Positions 5,800-14,728 of a stretch of 14,924 nucleotides of DNA are shown piece after piece. Each line of letters opens with the position of its first letter. Position 1 is the stretch's first letter. The stretch covers positions 1 to 14,924 of the forward strand of contig DAOLZQ010000064.1 in NCBI GenBank assembly GCA_035426385.1, given 5' to 3'. This DNA is from Parvibacillus sp035426385 (GTDB lineage Bacteria > Bacteroidota > Bacteroidia > Chitinophagales > Saprospiraceae). Position numbers and translations under genes: made by a program. The notes under the pieces were generated by a model. The model saw nothing but the letters and a program-made list of their open reading frames with translations. It searched no databases and was not told where the DNA came from.

Positions 5800-7566
5800 T
5801 TAAAAGGGAAAAAACCAGGGGATGACAAAGCTGGCTACCAACCAAATCAGCAGGTTGAGCGGTGTCCCGAATTTGATGTAATCCATAAACCGATAGTTGC
5901 CCGCCGCGTACACCATCGTATTGGTGGTGTAGCTCATAGGCGTCATAAAAGTGAGCGAGCAGGCAAACATAACCGCTATCAATAGTGGTTTATAGCTAAC
6001 GTTCATCTGCGCAGCCAAAGTAATGACGATGGGAGACATCAGCGCTACAGTCGCTTTGCTGGATAGGATATTGGTAGAAAGCAGCGTCGTCAGGAAGATG
6101 AGACTTAGTGTAATATTCGGCGAAAATGAACCGAAGGACTTAAATATGAGATTTGAGATCATCTCTGCTCCACCCGTTTTTTCAAGTGCAGTCCCCATCG
6201 AGAGTACGCCAGCTACCATGAAGATGACCTTCCATTCAATCGCTTCATAAGCTTCGCGTGGAGACAATATAGATGTAGTAACGAGAAGCAAGGCGCCTAT
6301 CATACCGGAGATGAGGATGGGGGCGATACCCAAGGTCGCCGTTATCACCACGCCAATGGCGATGAGCATGGCGGGGATCGCCTTACGGTAGTTGATGGGT
6401 TGATGATTGTAATCAGATACAACCACCATCAGTTTGTCTTCAACTATACGGTCAATATCCTCATTCTTTCCGTATACCAGCACCATATCACCCTCTCTGA
6501 GTCTCAGATCGGAGAGATTCTGGGTGATGGTCTCATCTCGATGCCTGATGGCGATCACAGAGGCACTATAGACATTGCGAAAATTTTCTTCCTTCAGTGT
6601 TTTCCCGGACAGGGTAGAACCGGTAGGAATGAAGAGTTCTGAGAGCCTTACACTGGCTGAATTACCTAGGTCAAGAGTTTGATTTTCTCCCTTGATGCGG
6701 TTGTGCTTTTCTGCCCTGAGGAGTGCTAGTTGGTCGGGAGTGATCATGATCTTGATGACATCTCCTTCACGCAGTACCGTATGGCGATCGAAGGGCTGTA
6801 GGTTCATTTTATCCCGGGTGATACTGAGTATGTTGGCATTATAGCTGGTAGTCAGCCTGGATTTTATAATGTTTTGATGTATATCTTTATTACCCGAGAG
6901 TAATTCCACTTCACAAATGTATTTTTCTGAATCCCTAATAATCTGTTTTTCAGTTGAGATTCGTTTAGGCAGCATCCATGGACCGACGATAAATAAATAA
7001 GCCATGCCCACCACCAGGAGGCATAGAGCAGGTAGTGAGAACTCGAACATGCCGAAATTACCGAGGCCGCTTTTGGCTGCAAAGCTACTCACCAGTATAT
7101 TCGTCGAGGTGCCGATCAGTGTGCAGGTACCACCAAACAAAGCGGCAAAAGAAAGTGGCATCATTATCTTAGAGGGACTAATGCCCGTCTGGCGACATAC
7201 ATTCAGGCCCACCGGTATCATGACAGCTACCACGGCGGAGTCATTGATAAAGGCAGAGAGCACTACAGTCACACTACACAGTAAGATGAGCGCCAGATTG
7301 GGCTGCAGTTTGGCTAGTCGTATGACTGAAAGTGCCAGACCATCTATGATACCGGACTTAAATATGCCGGCACTGACTACAAACATACAGCCGAGCGTGA
7401 TGGTAGCTGGATGGTTAAAGCCAGAGAAGCCCTCTTCGGGTGAGAGTACGCCACTGACGATAAACATCGCCATGATGAGAATGGAAGTGGTGTCTATCCT
7501 GAATACTTCCCTCACGAAGAGGAAAATACCAACGCCGATAATGGCAAATGTCAGATAGAACTCCAA
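5800..7566 (-). CDS. SLC13 (DASS)-family permease with two RCK_C domains
   Basis: This 588-residue inner-membrane transporter has membrane helices at about 1-200 and 395-585, separated by a soluble insert. The two halves carry the paired motifs of the family: INDSAVVAVMIP (107-118) with GTSTN (152-156), and STNILSSKATVALMSP (497-512) with SYTTN (545-549), the substrate and cation-binding SNT elements. The insert contains two RCK_C/TrkA-C-like domains (about 218-285 and 305-380, each with a LREGD motif), possible regulatory ligand sensors. Family members move dicarboxylates, sulfate or related anions with Na+; the substrate here cannot be told. The start is a TTG at 7566: no ATG lies in frame until about residue 32, inside the membrane domain. 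A promoter lies just upstream. Confidence 0.88.
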   Translation of the reverse strand: MEFYLTFAIIGVGIFLFVREVFRIDTTSILIMAMFIVSGVLSPEEGFSGFNHPATITLGCMFVVSAGIFKSGIIDGLALSVIRLAKLQPNLALILLCSVTVVLSAFINDSAVVAVMIPVGLNVCRQTGISPSKIMMPLSFAALFGGTCTLIGTSTNILVSSFAAKSGLGNFGMFEFSLPALCLLVVGMAYLFIVGPWMLPKRISTEKQIIRDSEKYICEVELLSGNKDIHQNIIKSRLTTSYNANILSITRDKMNLQPFDRHTVLREGDVIKIMITPDQLALLRAEKHNRIKGENQTLDLGNSASVRLSELFIPTGSTLSGKTLKEENFRNVYSASVIAIRHRDETITQNLSDLRLREGDMVLVYGKNEDIDRIVEDKLMVVVSDYNHQPINYRKAIPAMLIAIGVVITATLGIAPILISGMIGALLLVTTSILSPREAYEAIEWKVIFMVAGVLSMGTALEKTGGAEMISNLIFKSFGSFSPNITLSLIFLTTLLSTNILSSKATVALMSPIVITLAAQMNVSYKPLLIAVMFACSLTFMTPMSYTTNTMVYAAGNYRFMDYIKFGTPLNLLIWLVASFVIPWFFPF

Positions 7567-7580
7567 TGGATATGTTTTTT

Positions 7581-7613
7581 CAAATGTAAATAGGAAAGCT
7601 GATATTTAGCAAA
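7581..7613 (-). promoter_or_regulatory. Bacteroidota-type promoter for the permease
   Basis: On the minus strand TTTG (7613-7610) is followed after 21 bases by TACATTTG (7588-7581), full matches to the -33 TTTG and -7 TAnnTTTG words at about the expected spacing. The transcript would start near 7574, leaving only about 7-10 bases before the TTG start at 7566, an unusually short leader. Confidence 0.65.
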
Positions 7614-7641
7614 CTTTCTCGTCGTCAATATTTATCTCAAA

Positions 7642-8730
7642 TCAACTGAGCGCCTCCAACTGTCTGAGGTAATATTCATTTTCCTCCGGAAGGCCAATGC
7701 TGACTCGCAGGCAATGGGGCAGGCCAAATGAAGCCAGTCGTCGAGTGAGTACACCCCGGCGTCGCAGTCCCTCGAAGACGGTCTCTACCCGAACTTCATT
7801 TTCCAACTCCAGGGTGATAAAATTGGCATAAGAAGTGATAAAAGGAATACTCAGACGTCGATATTCCTCTGCGAGTAGTTGCATCTGAGCTGAATTATTG
7901 TCAATGGTGGCCTGCAAAAAGGCCTCATCCTCTAGTGCAGCCAGACCGGCGATCTGCGCTGCGATATTCGGATCGAAAGGTAGTTTGGTTTTACTCAATA
8001 CATTGATGAGAAATTCATCACCTATGGCGAAACCCAGTCTTAGCCCCGCTAGTCCATAAGCCTTTGAAAAAGTACGCAATACGAGTACATTCTTGTACCC
8101 GTATCTACTGCTATCGGGATAATCTGAGGCCAGCGCACCCGCAAATTCAAAATAGGCTTCATCTACCAGCACAATTATATGCTCCGGCACACGCTCGATA
8201 AACTGTTTTAGCTCTGCCTCAGGTATCATCGTGCCGGTGGGATTGTTTGGATTGACTAGGTAAATCATCTGTGTGCGCTCATCGATGGCGTCCAGTATCG
8301 CCTCCAGGTCAAACCGGTAGCCGGGCAACATCGGTGTTTCGATCATAGGAACCTGATTCAACCTGGCATACACCTTCGCAGACGCAAAGGCGCCTTCAGA
8401 GGTGAGCAGTGTCTGACCCGGACTGAAAAAAGAATTCATGATGTTGTATAGAATACTGTCTGATCCATTTCCTACACACAGTTGAGTTTCAGCTACACCT
8501 AGTCTTTTGCTCAGTGCACTTCGTAGTGCGCCCGAGACGGGATCAGGGTAGAGTGAAAATTTTTCCAAATGCGCACTGACTGCAGCCATCGCCAGGGGTG
8601 AGGGGCCTCGGTTATTTTCATTCGAACTGAGCACAACCTCTCTTTCTGGGGGTTCGTCAAATAAGTTGGCACCCGGCTTTCCGGGCTTATAGGGTTGAAG
8701 GCTGGCTATATGTGGTGGTATGTGGATCAT
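7642..8730 (-). CDS. HisC-like class I PLP aminotransferase
   Basis: The product is 362 residues, as expected for histidinol-phosphate aminotransferase. PLP-site motifs are present: VGNGSD (86-91), YLVNPNNPTGT with Asn163, LVDEAYFEF with Asp190 and Tyr193, and TFSKAYGLAGLRLGF with the Schiff-base Lys223 and Arg231. A C-terminal Arg in HCLRVSIGLPEEN should bind the substrate carboxylate. HisC converts imidazole-acetol phosphate and glutamate to histidinol phosphate, but close relatives act on phenylpyruvate, tyrosine or cobalamin precursors. No other his gene is visible nearby, so the pathway is open. The ATG at 8730 gives the normal N-terminus. It lies 75 bases upstream of the permease on the same strand, but that gene has its own promoter. 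Confidence 0.85.
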   Translation of the reverse strand: MIHIPPHIASLQPYKPGKPGANLFDEPPEREVVLSSNENNRGPSPLAMAAVSAHLEKFSLYPDPVSGALRSALSKRLGVAETQLCVGNGSDSILYNIMNSFFSPGQTLLTSEGAFASAKVYARLNQVPMIETPMLPGYRFDLEAILDAIDERTQMIYLVNPNNPTGTMIPEAELKQFIERVPEHIIVLVDEAYFEFAGALASDYPDSSRYGYKNVLVLRTFSKAYGLAGLRLGFAIGDEFLINVLSKTKLPFDPNIAAQIAGLAALEDEAFLQATIDNNSAQMQLLAEEYRRLSIPFITSYANFITLELENEVRVETVFEGLRRRGVLTRRLASFGLPHCLRVSIGLPEENEYYLRQLEALS

Positions 8731-9096
8731 GTAGCGGGAATATTTAACAAAATTTAAAATATATTTTACAGAAAAATTGCCTAAAATTACAAATTATATT
8801 TTGTACTATTTGAATTATAGGAAATATTTATTAAGAATTAAACGCGCACGGACAATTCAAATCAAGTGGGCTTAGTTGCCTCTTTTAGGTTTCGAAGGGT
8901 ATGTATGCGCTGAGTGAGATTTAAGTGTCTGAATAATAAATTGGTCATATTTAGCATTTCTGTATCTAAATCATTATCATCTTTGTAAAACATTATTCCA
9001 TCTTACTTTTTTTACCATTTGTCCAATTTATAAGTAGCAGGATAATAATTTTGCCGGAATTAAGTTTGATTTGTTTTTACTGTTAAAATTCATGTT
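8731..9096. other. Divergent intergenic region between the aminotransferase and moxR
   Basis: This 366-base region is very AT-rich next to the aminotransferase start (8745-8830) and again before moxR. No gene, RNA gene or convincing hairpin is visible. It must hold the promoters for both divergent units. The only clear promoter word is the TAATTTTG described separately. Short ORFs here are not protein-like. Confidence 0.6.
9046..9053 (+). promoter_or_regulatory. Candidate -7 box for the moxR-bat operon
   Basis: TAATTTTG matches TAnnTTTG and lies about 43 bases upstream of the moxR ATG. A TTTG at 9018-9021 is 24 bases upstream, somewhat farther than the usual spacing, so the assignment is tentative. 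Confidence 0.4.
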
Positions 9097-10092
9097 ATGC
9101 AATACAATGAGATCGAAGAACTGAATGAAAAGATCTACCGTGAGAGTGAATTCATCACCCGGCTCACCCAATCTACTGCCAAGGTCATAGTAGGTCAGGA
9201 GTATATGATTGAGCGACTGCTCATCGGGCTTCTGTCCAAGGGTCATATACTGCTCGAGGGATTGCCCGGTCTGGCAAAGACACTGGCCATCAAGACGCTG
9301 GCATCATTGGTACACGGAAAGTTTCAGCGCATCCAGTTTACCCCGGACCTCTTACCGGCAGATATTGTAGGTACAATGATCTATAATCCAACCCGAAATG
9401 AATTTGGAGTGAAAAAAGGGCCCATTTTTGCCAATTTCATTTTGGCAGATGAGATCAACCGCGCACCGGCAAAGGTTCAAAGTGCCTTACTCGAAGCCAT
9501 GCAGGAGAAGCAGATTACCATCGGTGAGGAAACCTTCAGACTTGAAGAGCCCTTTCTCGTAATGGCTACACAGAATCCCATAGAGCAGGAAGGAACCTAT
9601 CCACTACCGGAAGCACAGCTCGACCGCTTCATGCTGAAAGTCAATATAGGATACCCTACTCAGGAAGAAGAACGGACGATCATCCGTCGTCACCTCGATG
9701 AGTCCATTTCTTCCCATATGGATCCGGTGGCTGAAACAACAGATATACTCAATGCCCGTCAGTTGATGAAGGACATTTATATCGATCCATCTATCGAAGA
9801 CTATATACTTCAGATCGTCTTTGCTTCGCGCGAACCGGTGAAAGCAGGCCTGCCCGATCTGAAGCCACTCATCGAATACGGTGCCTCCCCACGTGCCAGT
9901 ATCAATATGGCGCTGGCGGCGAAAGCGATGGCTTTCATTCGCAGGAGAGGATATGTGATTCCGGATGACATACGCTCCATCGCACTGGATGTCATGCGTC
10001 ACCGCATCGGTATCACCTATGAAGCTGAGGCAGAGTCAGTATCACGTGAATCGATAATCAAACAGATTCTGGACAAAATCAAAGTACCTTAG
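9097..10092 (+). CDS. moxR: MoxR-family AAA+ ATPase
   Basis: This 331-residue cytosolic ATPase has Walker A GLPGLAKT (55-62), Walker B FILADE (114-119) followed by INRAPAKVQSALLEAMQE, sensor 1 MATQNP (156-161), the MoxR hallmark EGTYPLPEAQLDRFM, and GASPRAS as the sensor-2 region. MoxR proteins are thought to act as chaperones that assemble or activate vWA-domain proteins; here the adjacent DUF58, BatA and BatB genes are the natural partners. It is first in the operon. A 47-base gap separates it from the DUF58 gene, the largest gap within the cluster. The start at 9097 gives a usual-length protein. Confidence 0.95.
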   Translation: MQYNEIEELNEKIYRESEFITRLTQSTAKVIVGQEYMIERLLIGLLSKGHILLEGLPGLAKTLAIKTLASLVHGKFQRIQFTPDLLPADIVGTMIYNPTRNEFGVKKGPIFANFILADEINRAPAKVQSALLEAMQEKQITIGEETFRLEEPFLVMATQNPIEQEGTYPLPEAQLDRFMLKVNIGYPTQEEERTIIRRHLDESISSHMDPVAETTDILNARQLMKDIYIDPSIEDYILQIVFASREPVKAGLPDLKPLIEYGASPRASINMALAAKAMAFIRRRGYVIPDDIRSIALDVMRHRIGITYEAEAESVSRESIIKQILDKIKVP

Positions 10093-10139
10093 CCCATTCT
10101 AATTAAAAGTCAACTACGGCTGACCAAAAATAAGCTGAT

Positions 10140-11006
10140 ATGGAAGTCAATGAACTTCTCAAGAAAGTCCGCAAAATAGAAATTCGCTCTAAGAGAAGAT
10201 CAAACCAGACCTTCTCCGGAGACTATCATAGTAAGTTCAAGGGCAGAGGGATGTCCTTCGCCGAAGTGCGTGAATATCAGTATAGCGATGACGTGAAGCA
10301 TATCGATTGGAATGTCACCGCCCGCACCGGCGTACCGTATGTAAAAGTATTTGAAGAAGAGCGCGAGCTCACTGTGATGTTGCTTGTGGACGTAAGTAAG
10401 TCTGCTTTTTTCGGTAGCCGCGACCAGATGAAATCAGAACTCATCACCGAGGTGAGTGCCGTACTCGCCTTTTCCGCCGTGCACAACAATGATAATGTCG
10501 GGTTGATCTTATTTTCAGATAAAGTGGAGAAATTTATCCCACCGTCAAAGACGAGAGAACAAACGCTGAAAATCATCCGTGAGCTGGTGGATTTCAAACC
10601 CACCGGTGCTTCCACCCGGATCAGTGCAGCACTCGACTTTATGAATAAGGTGCTGAAAAGACGCGTTATCTGCTTTCTCATCTCCGATTTTATAGACGAT
10701 GATTATGCTAAGTCCCTTCGCATAGCCTCACGCAAGCATGAAGTGGTGGCTATCCACGTCACTGACCCCGCTGAAAAGGTATTGCCCAGGGCGGGCATCA
10801 TCAAGGGTATCGACCCTGAGACAGGTCGCGAGGCCTGGATCGACACTGAGGATGACCGCTACCGTAAGAGCTACACCGACTGGTTTGTAAAGCATCAGCG
10901 TTCATTAAAGCAGAGATTGGCACAGTATGACATCAGTCTCATAGAGCTGTCCACAGCAACTTCCTATCTGAAGCCATTGATCACTTTTTTTAAGGAGAGA
11001 AAATGA
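10140..11006 (+). CDS. DUF58 domain protein of the Bat operon
   Basis: This 288-residue protein has no membrane segment, so it is probably cytosolic. The DUF58 signature is clear: GRGMSFAEVREYQYSDDVKHIDWNVTA (36-62), PYVKVFEEERE, then LLVDVSKS (81-88), where D84-x-S86-x-S88 is a MIDAS-like metal motif of the embedded vWA-like fold. In MoxR operons this protein is nearly always next to the ATPase and is a likely client. Its stop overlaps the next start by four bases (ATGA at 11003-11006), so the following gene is probably translationally coupled. Confidence 0.93.
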   Translation: MEVNELLKKVRKIEIRSKRRSNQTFSGDYHSKFKGRGMSFAEVREYQYSDDVKHIDWNVTARTGVPYVKVFEEERELTVMLLVDVSKSAFFGSRDQMKSELITEVSAVLAFSAVHNNDNVGLILFSDKVEKFIPPSKTREQTLKIIRELVDFKPTGASTRISAALDFMNKVLKRRVICFLISDFIDDDYAKSLRIASRKHEVVAIHVTDPAEKVLPRAGIIKGIDPETGREAWIDTEDDRYRKSYTDWFVKHQRSLKQRLAQYDISLIELSTATSYLKPLITFFKERK

Positions 11007-11950
11007 CGCGGATACTGATCAGATTTTTATATAGCGTAGCGCTGCTGATATGCCTCAGCACAGTCGCACAGAGCCAGATACAGATGTTGGTGTTGCCGGA
11101 TACCAACCGTATGCTGCTGGGAGATCAGATCAAGATCAGACTTTCGGTGACTGCCGATACCTCTATATATGAAGTTGTGCCAGTACTCGATAGCATTAAG
11201 ACCATACCAGGGTTTGAGATAGTGCGTGAAGGAGACTGGACGGAGCGCAGTACCGGCTTATCCAGAATAATGGAAAAGGAATTGCTCTTTACTGCGTTTG
11301 AGCCGGGCACATATCAGTTTCCTTCACTGGCATATAATTATCAATACAAGAATGAAGCTAAGACTGGACACTCCAAGCCTTTTGAGCTGACGGTGTTGCC
11401 CGTACATACCAATACACCCGATATCGAACCCATCAAGGACATTATTCCCGAACCGCGGAATCTGATGGATTACCTGTGGTGGATTCTGGGTGGTATAGCG
11501 TTACTGGCAGTGATTTATTTTTTGATTAGGTACTTTAAGGCAAGGAAGAATGCGCCCATACCCGAGAAGGTTATCCCACGAAAGCCGGCGAAAGAGATAG
11601 CATTAGAAGCACTGGAGGGTTTGCGTAAGAGTGAGTTGTGGTCCTCCGAAGATCACAAAGCATATCAATACCGCCTCACTGATATCATGCGGGACTATCT
11701 GCATCAAGATTTTAAGATCCCCTATGCAGACACCACTGATGGCATCATCCTGCGACTGAAAAAGAAGAACTGGCCGACCTCTATTCTCACCATCTTAGAT
11801 GAATCTTTCAATATAGCCGATCTGGTAAAGTTTGCCAATGCAGAGAGCCGAGCTGAGATCAACTTATCTTATATTCAAAAGCTGGAAGATATAGTGAAAC
11901 ATACCTCGCAGCCTGATTTTCAGACCAATACAACCTCGAGATGGCTCTAG
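11003..11950 (+). CDS. Membrane-anchored BatD-like protein of the Bat operon
   Basis: The product is 315 residues. It has a signal peptide (1 to about 23, ending VAQSQ) and a periplasmic beta-rich domain (about 25-135, with the FTAFEPGTYQFPSLAY strand typical of BatD/DUF4381-like proteins). One transmembrane helix (158-177, YLWWILGGIALLAVIYFLI) is followed by a cytosolic helical tail that includes DIMRDYLHQDFKIPYADTT. It corresponds to the small membrane protein usually found between the DUF58 protein and BatA in Bacteroidota. The function is not established; position and topology suggest it links the periplasmic complex to cytosolic partners. It is coupled upstream by an ATGA overlap and overlaps batA by ten bases. 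Confidence 0.75.
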   Translation: MTRILIRFLYSVALLICLSTVAQSQIQMLVLPDTNRMLLGDQIKIRLSVTADTSIYEVVPVLDSIKTIPGFEIVREGDWTERSTGLSRIMEKELLFTAFEPGTYQFPSLAYNYQYKNEAKTGHSKPFELTVLPVHTNTPDIEPIKDIIPEPRNLMDYLWWILGGIALLAVIYFLIRYFKARKNAPIPEKVIPRKPAKEIALEALEGLRKSELWSSEDHKAYQYRLTDIMRDYLHQDFKIPYADTTDGIILRLKKKNWPTSILTILDESFNIADLVKFANAESRAEINLSYIQKLEDIVKHTSQPDFQTNTTSRWL

Positions 11951-12954
11951 AGATCGGTTCCATAGCGTTCCATCAGGCCTGGGTGCTGCTCTTGCTACCG
12001 CTTTTGTGGTACTTTATCTATTATATACGCCGGAAGAAAACCCGGCAGTCTGGACTATATATACCTACGCTGCGTTCGGTAATGAGTATCAGAAGTCTCA
12101 AAACCACGTTACTTCCCCGACTTCCCTGGTTGAGATATGCAGCACTAAGTTTGCTGCTTATTGCGTTAGCGCGACCTCAGAAAATATTAAAGGAAGAGAT
12201 CATCAAAAGCGAGGGCATTGACATCTGTATGGTCATAGATCTCTCCAGCAGTATGCTGGCAAAAGACTTCAATCCCAACCGGCTGGAGGCCACCAAGCAG
12301 TTGGCGCGAGAATTCGCTGATAAGCGTGAGTCAGACCGCATCAGTGTAGTCACCTTCGCCGGAGAGGCTTTCACTCAGTGTCCGCTTACCTCAGATAAGC
12401 GGGTGGTGGATGCGGTACTGGAGAATCTGCAGCCCGGCATACTTGAGGATGGTACCGCCATAGGTATGGGCCTGGCCACCGGTGTCAACCGGCTGAAAGA
12501 ATCAAAGGTCAAGAGTAAGATCATCATTCTACTGACCGATGGCGTGAATAATGCGGGCTACATAGAGCCAATGACCGCGGCCAAACTGGCGGCGGATATG
12601 GGTATCAAGATCTATGTGATCGGAGTAGGTACGCAGGGTCAGGCTCTGGCGCCCATCAGCAGAACTAACGATGGCCAATTTATTTTTGGTTATACTCAGG
12701 TAGAAATAGATGAAAATCTGATGACCGAGATTGCAGACCTCACCAAAGGTCAATACTTCAGGGCCACAGATAAGAATTCACTACAGGGTATATACAACCG
12801 CATCAATGAACTGGAAAAGACAAAAATTGACAAGACGGTGCTCAAGAAGAATGTGGATTATTTTCACGTCTTTCTTTACGCTGGTCTGCTGTTGATATTG
12901 ATAGAAATATTTTTGAAAAATACCTGGCTCAGGACACCTGTGCTGGTAGAGTGA
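11941..12954 (+). CDS. batA: BatA, vWA-domain membrane protein
   Basis: The product is 337 residues. Two N-terminal helices (about 12-29 and 63-77) flank a basic loop ending ALARPQ, then a vWA domain follows with a complete MIDAS: D100-L-S102-S-S104, T172 in DGTAIGMG and D200 in LLTDGVNN. A C-terminal helix (about 310-327) ends the chain. BatA is implicated in oxygen tolerance and envelope stress in Bacteroides and in Leptospira/Borrelia relatives, where it forms a membrane-bound complex with BatB and TPR partners. The start ATG lies inside the end of the preceding gene, which supports coupled translation. Confidence 0.93.
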   Translation: MALEIGSIAFHQAWVLLLLPLLWYFIYYIRRKKTRQSGLYIPTLRSVMSIRSLKTTLLPRLPWLRYAALSLLLIALARPQKILKEEIIKSEGIDICMVIDLSSSMLAKDFNPNRLEATKQLAREFADKRESDRISVVTFAGEAFTQCPLTSDKRVVDAVLENLQPGILEDGTAIGMGLATGVNRLKESKVKSKIIILLTDGVNNAGYIEPMTAAKLAADMGIKIYVIGVGTQGQALAPISRTNDGQFIFGYTQVEIDENLMTEIADLTKGQYFRATDKNSLQGIYNRINELEKTKIDKTVLKKNVDYFHVFLYAGLLLILIEIFLKNTWLRTPVLVE

Positions 12955-12959
12955 TATAT

Positions 12960-13976
12960 ATGTTGAGTTTAGAGAATCCGAATTATTTATATTTCTTACT
13001 GACATTGCCGGTACTTTATCTGGTATTGGGGATGTGGCATACCCGACGTAAGGAGCTGGCGGTCAAGGCAGCAAGCGCGGAGATGTTTCATCGCATCTCG
13101 ATGCGCAAGCACGATTATTTTCCGATACGCAGGAGACTTATATTAGCAGCTATCGGTCTATGCATCATCGCTGCGGCCAATCCTCGTCTACCCGGTGCAA
13201 AGGAAATGGTCAAGCAACAAGCGGCAGATCTCTTCATAGCGCTCGATATCTCCAATAGTATGCTCGCCACTGACATAGCGCCCAATCGACTAGAGCGTAC
13301 CAAGCGCTTTCTCGTTCGGCTGATCGATGAGATGAAGGGTGAGCGACTGGGTATCATCCTATTTGCAGGATCTGCGTATATCTCGATGCCACTAACCAAT
13401 GATTTCAACGCTGCTAAGATGATCATCCAGTCTGCCTCCACTGATATGATCAGCACACAGGGTACTGCGCTCGCAGGTGCCATAGAGCTGGCACAGCAAG
13501 CCTTTCCACCCGATAAGACCCGTAGCAAGGGACTGATCTTGATCTCAGATGGCGAGGATCAGGAGACCGGCGCCATCGCTCAGGCGGGTGAAGCAAATAA
13601 GAAAGGTGTGATCATCACCACCGTGGGCGTCGGGTCTACAGCGGGGAGTCTGATACCGGAAGCTTCAGAAGCAGGCACAGACTTCAAGCGGGATGCCTCC
13701 GGTCAGCCGGTCAGATCAAAATTAAATGAGCAGATGCTGGTGGATATTGCCGCCAAGGCAGACGGACATTATTATAATATCGCTCAGGAAGACAAGGCAC
13801 TCAGCGGCATAAAAAACATGGTTTCAAAGCTGGATAAAGGCGAATTCAAATCGATAGAAACTGAAAACTTTCGTTCATTGTATCAATATTTCTTGTTCCC
13901 GGCTTTGGTCTTATTCTTAATTGAAATGCTGTATGGCGTTGGTTTTTTTAAAGAAAAAGAAATAGAAAGAATATGA
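12960..13976 (+). CDS. batB: BatB, vWA-domain membrane protein
   Basis: The product is 338 residues from the ATG at 12960. An upstream in-frame GTG at 12951 would add three residues and make a GTGA overlap with batA; the ATG giving MLSLENPNYLY is preferred, as BatB proteins commonly begin this way. The layout matches BatA: helices at about 9-25 and 59-73, a vWA domain with MIDAS D96-I-S98-N-S100, GTALAGA and LISDGEDQ, and a C-terminal helix. Between the last MIDAS residue and the end it has the PEASEAGTDFKRDASGQPV loop typical of BatB. It is paralogous to BatA, and the two probably form a heteromer. The stop overlaps batC by four bases. Confidence 0.93.
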   Translation: MLSLENPNYLYFLLTLPVLYLVLGMWHTRRKELAVKAASAEMFHRISMRKHDYFPIRRRLILAAIGLCIIAAANPRLPGAKEMVKQQAADLFIALDISNSMLATDIAPNRLERTKRFLVRLIDEMKGERLGIILFAGSAYISMPLTNDFNAAKMIIQSASTDMISTQGTALAGAIELAQQAFPPDKTRSKGLILISDGEDQETGAIAQAGEANKKGVIITTVGVGSTAGSLIPEASEAGTDFKRDASGQPVRSKLNEQMLVDIAAKADGHYYNIAQEDKALSGIKNMVSKLDKGEFKSIETENFRSLYQYFLFPALVLFLIEMLYGVGFFKEKEIERI

Positions 13977-14728
13977 GAGTATTGCTATTTTTTTTAGTTC
14001 AACTATTATTAATGACTCAGTCAGATGCACAGTCGGCACATCGACTATTGCAGACGGGTGATAAGAGTTATCAGGAAAAAAAATATGCGGAAGCTCAGAA
14101 ATATTATGACGCCTCTGCGGAGAAGAAGCCGTCCTTCCGGGCAGATTATAATAGTGGGAATTCCATCTATGAGCAACAGGATTATAAAGCGGCTGTAGAG
14201 AAATACACCCGTGCGACACAACAGCGTACGACTGAAGCCAACAAAGCAAGGGCATTCTATAATCTGGGCAACAGTTATTTTAAAAGTGAAGCGCTGGACA
14301 AGTCAGTCGAGGCGTACAAGCAAGCATTGCGCTTGGATCCGCATGATATCGATGCCAAGAAAAATCTGACTAAAGCTCTAGAAAAGAAAAAAGAACAAGA
14401 GAAACAAAAGCAAGATAAGCAAGATAAAGATCAAAAAAATCAAGATCAAAATCAGGATCAACAAAAAGATCAGAATAAAAAAGATCAGGATAAGAAAGAT
14501 GGAAAATCAGACCCCAAGGATGGGAAAGACGGCAATCAAAATCAGCCACCACCTTCCAATGGCCAGGACGAATCCAACCAACCACAAGAAGCAAAGAAAG
14601 CACCTGCTCACCTCAGTGCTCAGCAGCAAGAAGAGCTACTGCGCATCATAAATAATGAAGAGATGAAGGTGCGGCGTAAGATGCATCCACAGGAGGAAGG
14701 CGCGCCCAGCGGTGGTAAAGATTGGTGA
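13973..14728 (+). CDS. batC: BatC, TPR protein with charged low-complexity tail
   Basis: The product is 251 residues. It has a signal peptide (1 to about 19, ending QSDAQ) and three tetratricopeptide repeats at about 22-55, 56-90 and 91-127 (for example ARAFYNLGNSYFKSEALDKS, then the YKQALRLDP ending). A long K/D/Q/N-rich stretch follows (about 132-200), then a short conserved-looking end with LSAQQQEELLRIINNEEMKVRRKM. BatC is periplasmic and is thought to scaffold BatA/BatB through its TPRs. The ATGA overlap with batB supports coupling. The low-complexity part is A-rich in DNA and prone to length change between strains. Confidence 0.88.
   Translation: MRVLLFFLVQLLLMTQSDAQSAHRLLQTGDKSYQEKKYAEAQKYYDASAEKKPSFRADYNSGNSIYEQQDYKAAVEKYTRATQQRTTEANKARAFYNLGNSYFKSEALDKSVEAYKQALRLDPHDIDAKKNLTKALEKKKEQEKQKQDKQDKDQKNQDQNQDQQKDQNKKDQDKKDGKSDPKDGKDGNQNQPPPSNGQDESNQPQEAKKAPAHLSAQQQEELLRIINNEEMKVRRKMHPQEEGAPSGGKDW

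Noticed and set aside
7004..7558. Plus-strand open frame of 184 codons
   Set aside because: It lies antisense to the N-terminal half of the SLC13 permease, whose motifs are unambiguous.
9604..10002. Minus-strand open frame of 132 codons
   Set aside because: It is antisense to the C-terminal half of moxR, with Cys/His/Arg-rich composition typical of shadow frames.
11003..11950. Calling this gene full-length BatD
   Set aside because: It is only 315 residues with a single periplasmic domain and one helix, whereas BatD is usually much longer and follows batC; a BatD-like label is safer.
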